Made by a program: the position numbers and the translations under genes
Shown: positions 22,061 to 26,719 of the stretch, piece by piece
How the letters are laid out: the number at the start of each line of letters is the position of its first letter
Numbering within the stretch: the first letter of the stretch is position 1
The notes under the pieces: model-generated
What the model saw: the letters and a program-made list of their open reading frames with translations, nothing else
Told to the model about the DNA's origin: nothing
Databases searched by the model: none
Source of the DNA: a bacterium
GTDB lineage: Bacteria > Lindowbacteria > 2-12-FULL-62-27
Direction of reading: 5' to 3'
NCBI GenBank assembly: GCA_016202645.1
Contig: JACQOF010000050.1
Coordinates: 1-26,719 of the forward strand
DNA: 26,719 bases

Positions 22061-23337
22061 CCCGGAGGCTGGGGTTCTCTGTGTTGATTTTCTCCGCCTT
22101 TCTCCCTTTCTCCCTCTCTCCCTTTCTCCCTCCCGCCGAAGGCGCCTTGCTCGACCACGGCCTGCGCGTCGAGGGCGAGCGGATGCTTCAACCCGGCGCA
22201 TGGCGGCTCAGCGGGTATTATGGGATTGAATCGAACATCAACCCCGGCACGGAAATTATCATCGGGCAGGACGTCGAACTCGACGTCCAGCGCCTGCCGC
22301 TCAGCCTGCGCTACGGGTATTCCCCCAAAGTGGAATTCGGCGTGGACATGATGTTTGAGCAGAACAAGGGGCTGGACATCGGGGTCGTGCAGATATTCAA
22401 CAAATCGGGAATTGCCTATATCGATCTCGTCGCCAAGCACAAATTCCTGCCCTGGTCGACCTTCATCGGCCGGGTGGGAATCCTGAACGATGATCAGCTC
22501 TATACCGCCGGCCGGAACGTCGAATTCGCCCTCGACGTTCTGCTCACGCTTCCCCTGAACCTCCCGATCGGCATGCCCAACCTCATTCACTTCAACGCCG
22601 GCATGAGAATGAAAAGCGGCCATCCGGACATCGACGCCGACAACCGCGCCGACGCGCGCGGATTCACGGATCCCATCCATCTGGGATGGTCTCTCGTCGT
22701 CTCCCCGTGGGCACGCTGGTCACTGGTCGGGGAAGTGTTCGTGAGGCGATCGCCATTTGACCTGGAAGAAGAGGCTGAGATGTCCGTCGGCGGACGATTC
22801 GCGTATACCGAGCGCAGCGTCCTCCACCTCTCGCTGGTCCACGGATTTTCGGGCGGCAGTCCGGATTGGGGATTCCGGTTCGGGTATGAGACGTCGTTCG
22901 GGACATTGACGGAACGGCGGATCGCCCGGGCCGAACCGCCGTCCGACCGCCCCCGGGAATTCAAAACGGAGGAGCCGCCGCCCCTGGAACTGTCGGTCAC
23001 GCGCCTGACCACCATCGCCGAGGCCGCCTACGCCCGCGGCGATTACGTCGGCGCCGCCGACGCCTTCTCACAGCTCGTCTCCCGCCTGCCCTCCGACGGT
23101 CGCATCTATTTTAATCTCGGGGTCTGCCATTACAATCTCAAAAATTACAAACTCGCGGAGGGCGAATTCCTGAAGGCCATGACCCTCCAGCCCAACGACG
23201 CCGAAATCCACCTCTACATCGGCCACTGCCAGTTCATGCAAAACCGCTCGAAAGAGGCCAAACTCCACTGGGAAGAGGCCCTCCGCCTCGACCCGGCAAA
23301 CGACATGGCGAGATTTTTGCTGAGTTCCCTGCAGTAG
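22057..23337 (+). CDS. predicted outer-membrane beta-barrel fused to TPRs
   Basis: A 426-residue protein. Its signal peptide (about 1-29) has a hydrophobic core, AFLPFSLSPFLPP, encoded by octamer repeats. Residues about 35-290 alternate amphipathic strands with aromatic girdle-type ends (WRLSGYYGIES, FEFGVDMMFEQ-like, GWSLVVSPWARWSLVGEVF, WGFRFGYETSFG), as in an outer-membrane barrel of about 12-14 strands. Residues about 320-426 hold three TPR units (AYARGDYVGAADAFSQLV, IYFNLGVCHYNLKNYKLAE, IHLYIGHCQFMQNRSKEAK). The start overlaps the propeller gene by 4 bases, so the three exported proteins form one unit. Substrate and partners unknown. Confidence 0.8.
   Translation: MTRRLGFSVLIFSAFLPFSLSPFLPPAEGALLDHGLRVEGERMLQPGAWRLSGYYGIESNINPGTEIIIGQDVELDVQRLPLSLRYGYSPKVEFGVDMMFEQNKGLDIGVVQIFNKSGIAYIDLVAKHKFLPWSTFIGRVGILNDDQLYTAGRNVEFALDVLLTLPLNLPIGMPNLIHFNAGMRMKSGHPDIDADNRADARGFTDPIHLGWSLVVSPWARWSLVGEVFVRRSPFDLEEEAEMSVGGRFAYTERSVLHLSLVHGFSGGSPDWGFRFGYETSFGTLTERRIARAEPPSDRPREFKTEEPPPLELSVTRLTTIAEAAYARGDYVGAADAFSQLVSRLPSDGRIYFNLGVCHYNLKNYKLAEGEFLKAMTLQPNDAEIHLYIGHCQFMQNRSKEAKLHWEEALRLDPANDMARFLLSSLQ
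22098..22129. repeat. pyrimidine octamer repeat encoding a signal-peptide core
   Basis: Four tandem TTTCTCCC-type octamers, complementary to the purine octamers at 10499-10534, lie in frame within the signal peptide of the beta-barrel protein. Confidence 0.8.
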
Positions 23338-23374
23338 TTCCGAGCATCCCATCCCTCGCCGCTCTCTTTACTTT

Positions 23375-23409
23375 CCAGCATCGAGTATCTAGTATCCAGT
23401 ATCCAGCAT
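23375..23409. repeat. heptamer tandem repeat upstream of the tRNA-Gly fragment
   Basis: Five consecutive heptamers of consensus CCAGTAT (CCAGCAT, CGAGTAT, CTAGTAT, CCAGTAT, CCAGCAT) run up to the left copy of the tRNA repeat. Confidence 0.8.
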
Positions 23410-23413
23410 CCGT

Positions 23414-23470
23414 GCGGGTGTAGCTCAGTGGTAGAGCATCTCCTTGCCAAGGAGAGGGTCGTGGGTTCGA
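23414..23470 (+). pseudogene. truncated tRNA-Gly(GCC)
   Basis: Identical to the first 57 bases of the intact tRNA-Gly at 26511-26582, including the anticodon arm with loop TTGCCAA. It lacks the 3' half of the T arm and the acceptor 3' strand, so it cannot form a functional tRNA. Confidence 0.9.
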
Positions 23471-23587
23471 GGGGCGTCCGCTCAAGCCTTTCTTGGAGAA
23501 ATCAGCGGCGGAAATGCGAAATCAGGAACAAATCCGAAAAAAAGGGCAGTAAAAAGGGCCGTGTTTTTATTCTGCGAGGACAACCAT

Positions 23588-23995
23588 TCATTTCTTTTTC
23601 AGCATGACTGCTTTTTCTACTTTATCACCCGGGTCATATGTTACTTCGACAACCATGTCCTGACCGCTGAAAATTGCCTCCGTGGGCGTACCAACCACTT
23701 CCCAGGCTCCAAGCGTAAGCAGATCACCAACGCCATGTAGAAATGCCCTGCCAACTTTCGCCGTTTTGCTGTATCCCTGAGTAAAGGAATAAATATCAAC
23801 TTTCTTGCCGTCTTTTGTCTCGGTCAAGATCGGTGCACCATATTCTGCGACAAGCAACATTCGTGGTGTGCCGGGATTCAGTAATTTGAGATCCTTTTTG
23901 GGTGGTTGTTTTGCGGCCATTACCGTCGAGCATCCTACTAGAAGCGTAGCCATCAAACCGATGACCACCAGTCTGGACAAGTTTGTTGTGTTCAT
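23588..23995 (-). CDS. small lipoprotein of unknown function
   Basis: A 135-residue predicted lipoprotein. The signal peptide ends in the lipobox LLVGC with Cys22. The mature part has a conserved-looking motif YGAPILTETKDGKKVDIYSF, then the VGRAFLHGVGDLLTLGAWEVVGTP stretch (glycine-rich, possibly membrane-associated) and a beta-rich end EVTYDPGDKVEKAVML. I know similar small lipoproteins from other Gram-negatives but cannot name a family. The ATG has a purine-rich GGATGGAT stretch upstream. It lies 80 bases downstream of the M48 lipoprotein gene on the same strand and may share its transcript. Confidence 0.8.
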   Translation of the reverse strand: MNTTNLSRLVVIGLMATLLVGCSTVMAAKQPPKKDLKLLNPGTPRMLLVAEYGAPILTETKDGKKVDIYSFTQGYSKTAKVGRAFLHGVGDLLTLGAWEVVGTPTEAIFSGQDMVVEVTYDPGDKVEKAVMLKKK

Positions 23996-24075
23996 TCTTT
24001 ATCCATCCTTTCCTACGTTTTTTACATCGCCACTGCATCCGCGGGCGATGAAGGCCAACGAGCGCCCCCTTAAGC

Positions 24076-25425
24076 TCATGGGCGGAACGTAAATCTCATT
24101 TCACTGTTGGTAATCTGCCTGTTTTGATCCATCCCCAATGCAGAGGGCTTCCACTTGTACCGCCCATCGGCCGAATATGCCCATACATCGGCGGCGGCCG
24201 CAAGGTAAGGCTCTTCGACACCGAGAACACCGGAGAACCCATTGGGCACGATAAAATATTTCCCCTCGCTCCCCATTTTGTCGTATTCTAGTACGCTGTC
24301 CTCGTCGAGAACATAAAAATCTGCGTATACGTGGAGAGTGTGTCCGCTGTTGTTCGTGATATAGACAGGGCGATTTTTAGGAATCGAACCTTCGGCCTCT
24401 TTTTTCTCTTTTCTGTTTTCCGCCTCAATTTTGGTTTTGTGGTATTTGACGGTGAGGTCCACCGCCGCTTCGAGAAGACCGACAAAGCCGGATGTTTGCG
24501 CGCGTTGGTGATAAATGGCGTTGTTTGAAAGCAAAGATTTCACGTTTGGATGCACCGTGTCCGGCGATTCCCTGTAGTACGGATAAACCTTTTCGGCCAG
24601 CGTCTTTGTCTTGCCAGCCCTGTCAGCATTGAGAGAGTGGTCATATGTAAATGCACCGGGGTTGCTGCCATATTTTTCATGCGCCCCTTGCCAGATTCTT
24701 GGTGCCGCCATCGGATCAAAGCCGGCCAGTGACATGTAGAGCAAGCCTACACGATCCGCCTCATCCTCCTGTTCAGTTGAGAAACTGGCTGCCGCAATGT
24801 CGTCTTGGGCAATTTTTTTAGCACGCTTTGAAACTCGACTCAATTTTGCGAGGCTGTCCCTTTCGCCGATGTGTCCACAAACGGCATGCGCCATTTCATG
24901 GGCCAGCACGGCCGCCAGTTCGTTGTCGTCGTCTTCTTTAACCAATCCGCCGTAAAGGCCGCTGTTCACGTATGCGTGGCGACCGCCTGTGTTAAAGGCG
25001 TTCGGCGTTTTGTCCGGAACGATATGGACCACCCAATCCACATCGGGATAATGCGACGCTTGCGCAATGCGTTTGATAATACGATTGGCGCGGACATATT
25101 CCGCGATGTAGGCTTGGATTTCTTCTGTATCCTTTTCGGCTTTGGACAACAACTCGCTGTCACCGTTGAGAACCGCAACCAAGAGAGGCCCCGCCTCGCT
25201 GTCCGCCGACGCCAACGCCGTGGCCAGTTGTTCGTGACGTTTGTCCGCTTCTTGGAAGGATTTCTCAATGGAGACAATCCCAAGTTTCCGTTCGCCCGTG
25301 ACAACATTGACCGGGGCCACCTTGTCCGCGACAACTCCCGAGGTATCGTTTACCGTTTCCATTACAGTTTTGCATCCGGCAAGGAACAAAGAAAGCATGC
25401 TGATTGAAAGAACGCGAATGATCAT
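24076..25425 (-). CDS. M48-family metalloprotease lipoprotein
   Basis: A 449-residue zinc protease. The signal peptide MIIRVLSISMLSLFLAGC has a lipobox with Cys18, so it is lipid-anchored. The catalytic HEMAH is at His176, Glu177 and His180; the third zinc ligand is likely Glu220 in QEDEADRVGL, followed by the family GFDPMAA block. An N-terminal helical region (about 50-125) precedes the protease domain. A Lys/Glu-rich linker (about 325-345) leads to a beta-rich C-terminal domain of about 95 residues not typical of M48. The ATG at 25425 is preferred; an open frame extends upstream into palindromic noncoding DNA but gives no sensible protein. Confidence 0.9.
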   Translation of the reverse strand: MIIRVLSISMLSLFLAGCKTVMETVNDTSGVVADKVAPVNVVTGERKLGIVSIEKSFQEADKRHEQLATALASADSEAGPLLVAVLNGDSELLSKAEKDTEEIQAYIAEYVRANRIIKRIAQASHYPDVDWVVHIVPDKTPNAFNTGGRHAYVNSGLYGGLVKEDDDNELAAVLAHEMAHAVCGHIGERDSLAKLSRVSKRAKKIAQDDIAAASFSTEQEDEADRVGLLYMSLAGFDPMAAPRIWQGAHEKYGSNPGAFTYDHSLNADRAGKTKTLAEKVYPYYRESPDTVHPNVKSLLSNNAIYHQRAQTSGFVGLLEAAVDLTVKYHKTKIEAENRKEKKEAEGSIPKNRPVYITNNSGHTLHVYADFYVLDEDSVLEYDKMGSEGKYFIVPNGFSGVLGVEEPYLAAAADVWAYSADGRYKWKPSALGMDQNRQITNSEMRFTFRP

Positions 25426-25657
25426 CGAGCCGCCACACGTGAACGCGATTGAAGCCGCGTCGCATAAGGCCGCCTTATGCGACGCTCGTCTGTGCCCCTC
25501 GCATCGCGTGGGATGGGTCGCGGGCGCGGGGAACATTGTTTCCCGGCGTCTGCCCAAGGCAGACTCACCCGCGACAAAACAGGGCCATCCGTGAGCGGCG
25601 GAGGTAGGGACATCCGCCGTCGATTTACTTGAACCACTTCGAAGGGATACGGACATC
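25426..25657. other. palindrome-rich noncoding region
   Basis: No gene is seen. It contains a near-perfect palindrome at 25457-25485 (GCGTCGCATAAGG against CCTTATGCGACGC). A composite structure at 25511-25590 has outer arms GGATGG/CCATCC and GTCGCGGG/CCCGCGAC enclosing two hairpins (25529-25544 and GTCTGCC-CAA-GGCAGAC at 25548-25564). A further stem CGGCGGA/TCCGCCG lies at 25596-25619. It lies upstream of the M48 gene and downstream of the PIN pair. It could be a structured RNA, a mobile palindromic element or a recombination site. Confidence 0.6.
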
Positions 25658-25837
25658 TCAGCGCCGGACAGGCGCGGGGGCACGATGTGTTTGGCGATAC
25701 TGCGTTACTTGGGCTGAATACTTTATGTTGAATCGCTTAAGCGCCCTGATGTACCGGCGGATGTTGTGGCCGCACTCAAGAGACATCCGGCGGCGGCTTT
25801 GGCGGATTTCCTCGATGATGTCTTTTTTCCCGGTCAT
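25658..25837 (-). CDS. putative antitoxin / PIN partner, 59 residues
   Basis: A short gene whose ATG overlaps the PIN stop as ATGA. The 59-residue product starts MTGKKDIIEEIRQSRRR and continues with an RRYIRALKRF helix. This matches the small helical partner proteins (DxIVEEIR...R pattern) commonly encoded beside PIN-domain toxins. The usual tail ending in a VVxxPP-type motif is replaced by a basic APAPVRR end. Toxin-first order is the reverse of classical vapBC. Function as antitoxin is inference from pattern and context. Confidence 0.65.
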   Translation of the reverse strand: MTGKKDIIEEIRQSRRRMSLECGHNIRRYIRALKRFNIKYSAQVTQYRQTHRAPAPVRR

Positions 25838-26322
25838 GACGACTCTTCACCACCCATAAGTTCCAGCGGCGTGACGAGCGCCGGCACGTCAAGGCCCATG
25901 AGCATATTGACGCGCCTGATATGATCAAACTTGTTGGCGTTGGCCAGATGTCTGCAATTCCAGGTCAACAGGTAATCGCACTTGTGAAAGGACGCCAACG
26001 CCAGATGCATGGCGTCTCCCAACGGGTCCTCCGGCATGACCTTGTGCCTGATGTATACCTCAACGATCTCTTCCATCTCTTCGCCCACCGGAATCGCCGG
26101 CAAACGTCGCGCCATCGTCAATGCGTTGAGTTTATGTGGGAGACGACCGGTTTCCAGTTCCGCCAATACCGCCGTGCTGGTCACAAGATCGTATTTGCGT
26201 CTATGTCGATCCCACCACTCGCGAGTCCAGCCGCGCATGGCAACAACCGCCGGCGATGTTCTCCCGTCATGATAAAAGCTGAATATCGTGGTTTCTATGT
26301 AAACACTGCCACCCATGGGCAT
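25834..26322 (-). CDS. PIN-domain protein (VapC-like toxin)
   Basis: A 162-residue PIN nuclease of the type that begins VYIETTIFSFY, with an acidic residue (Glu10) in the first strand. Further acidic sites are in VLAELETGR (near 68), and in PLGDAMHLALASFHKCDYLLTWNCRHLANA (Asp near 119), the most recognisable block of this group. It is expected to act as a Mg-dependent RNase. The ATG at 26322 is used; an ATG two codons later is equally possible. It is coupled to the 59-codon gene, and lies at the right end of the tRNA-flanked segment. Confidence 0.88.
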   Translation of the reverse strand: MPMGGSVYIETTIFSFYHDGRTSPAVVAMRGWTREWWDRHRRKYDLVTSTAVLAELETGRLPHKLNALTMARRLPAIPVGEEMEEIVEVYIRHKVMPEDPLGDAMHLALASFHKCDYLLTWNCRHLANANKFDHIRRVNMLMGLDVPALVTPLELMGGEESS

Positions 26323-26472
26323 AGTTTCGCTCTATCCAAGGCACATTTCAAGAGGAAGAAACGGGCCGGTTTTTTTGAGGGGAGGTTCCGGACGGGAAGT
26401 TCGGAGAGCTTGCGAAATGCGCGGTTTCGTAATATCTTCTCGGCAGTTGTGTTGCGGGTATCCCCCGCGAAG

Positions 26473-26490
26473 CGCGACATCCATGTCGCC
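26473..26490. repeat. short palindrome upstream of tRNA-Gly
   Basis: GCGACAT (26474-26480) and ATGTCGC (26483-26489) pair across a CC loop, within GC-rich noncoding DNA at the right edge of the island. No gene is seen between the PIN start and the tRNA. Confidence 0.6.
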
Positions 26491-26510
26491 GCGTGGGACG
26501 CCGCATCCGT

Positions 26511-26582
26511 GCGGGTGTAGCTCAGTGGTAGAGCATCTCCTTGCCAAGGAGAGGGTCGTGGGTTCGAATCCCATCACCCGCT
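26511..26582 (+). tRNA. tRNA-Gly(GCC)
   Basis: A complete cloverleaf without encoded CCA. The acceptor strands GCGGGTG and CACCCGC pair, the anticodon stem TCTCC/GGAGA encloses loop TTGCCAA with anticodon GCC, and the T-loop contains GTTCGAATC. The discriminator base is T. The first 57 bases are duplicated at 23414-23470. Confidence 0.97.
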
Positions 26583-26587
26583 TGTTT

Positions 26588-26650
26588 GGATTTGGGATTT
26601 CGGAATTCGGATTTTAAATCCGAAATCATAAATCCGGAATCCGAAATTCA
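26588..26650. repeat. inverted heptamer array between two tRNA genes
   Basis: Four forward heptamers of the GGATTTN type (26588-26615) are followed by five complementary ones of the AAATCCG type (26616-26650). They can form a long AT-rich hairpin between tRNA-Gly and tRNA-Ala. The design resembles the octamer array in the nuo operon. Confidence 0.8.
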
Positions 26651-26655
26651 GTTGA

Positions 26656-26719
26656 GGGGCTGTAGCTCAGTTGGGAGAGCACTTGCATGGCATGCAAGGG
26701 GTCAGGGGTTCGACTCCCC
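26656..26719 (+). tRNA. tRNA-Ala(GGC), truncated by window end
   Basis: Starts GGGGCTGTAGCTCAGTTGG. The anticodon stem CTTGC/GCAAG encloses loop ATGGCAT, anticodon GGC, followed by the T arm GGGGTTCGACTCCCC. The acceptor 3' strand lies beyond the window. Confidence 0.95.

Larger units (their letters stand above)
23406..26567. mobile_element. putative tRNA-Gly-flanked genomic island
   Basis: A perfect 65-base direct repeat at 23406-23470 and 26503-26567 covers 8 bases of upstream sequence plus the first 57 bases of tRNA-Gly. The left copy breaks off exactly in the T-loop, after GTTCGA. The roughly 3.0 kb between the copies is visibly lower in GC and carries two lipoprotein genes and a PIN toxin pair, all on the minus strand. 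No integrase is present, so this is either a decayed integrated element or a duplication product. Confidence 0.6.

Noticed and set aside
25426-25683. N-terminal extension of the M48 protein by 86 codons
   Set aside because: The extension runs through palindromic noncoding DNA and would bury the lipoprotein signal peptide that starts at 25425.

Overview
The window is a GC-rich stretch of a Gram-negative (diderm, LPS-making) bacterial chromosome. Three things point to this: a complete Kdo-synthesis block (kdsA, kdsD, kdsC), outer-membrane and lipoprotein-maturation genes, and a respiratory complex I operon. Gene order, many ATGA/GTGA/TTGA overlaps, frequent GTG and TTG starts, a NuoE-NuoF fusion and numerous 7-8 bp tandem repeats suggest an uncultured lineage, for example a deltaproteobacteria-like group or a candidate phylum such as Omnitrophota. 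The taxonomy is inference only.

Layout. (1) 82-4090: pyrG-kdsA-kdsD-kdsC, a tightly packed CTP and Kdo operon. CTP is also the cofactor for activating Kdo. (2) 4087-10553: a strong sigma-70-like promoter overlapping the kdsC stop codon, a 69-residue unknown gene, then nuoA-B-C-D-EF-G. The membrane-arm genes nuoH to nuoN are absent here. The operon carries an inverted octamer array between nuoC and nuoD and a palindromic repeat that has become the coding 3' end of nuoEF. (3) 10554-13713: an accessory patch. It holds a REP-associated (Y1/HUH) transposase bounded by 26-bp perfect inverted repeats with a third copy downstream, a small low-GC membrane-protein ORF, a coiled-coil gene, and a YgeW-type carbamoyltransferase whose last codons are duplicated beyond the coiled-coil gene. 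(4) 13808-19491: lgt, a thioredoxin-domain protein with a LolA-like front half, a VKOR-DsbA fusion, an HD-GYP protein, a cyclase-family hydrolase and a GT2 glycosyltransferase, all on + and nearly all overlapping. The start of this operon encodes lipoprotein maturation and periplasmic disulfide chemistry. (5) 19570-23337: three consecutive exported proteins of unknown role: a proline-rich protein, a TolB-like beta-propeller with a CFI-box-like C-terminus, and a predicted outer-membrane beta-barrel fused to TPRs. This is the best candidate for an undescribed envelope system. (6) 23406-26582: a lower-GC segment of about 3.1 kb bracketed by a truncated and an intact copy of the same tRNA-Gly(GCC). 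It carries two lipoprotein genes (one an M48 metalloprotease), palindrome-rich noncoding DNA, and a PIN-domain toxin with a 59-codon partner. A tRNA-Ala(GGC) runs off the end of the window.

All calls come from reading the sequence. No database searches were possible, so family assignments rest on recognised motifs, length and context.
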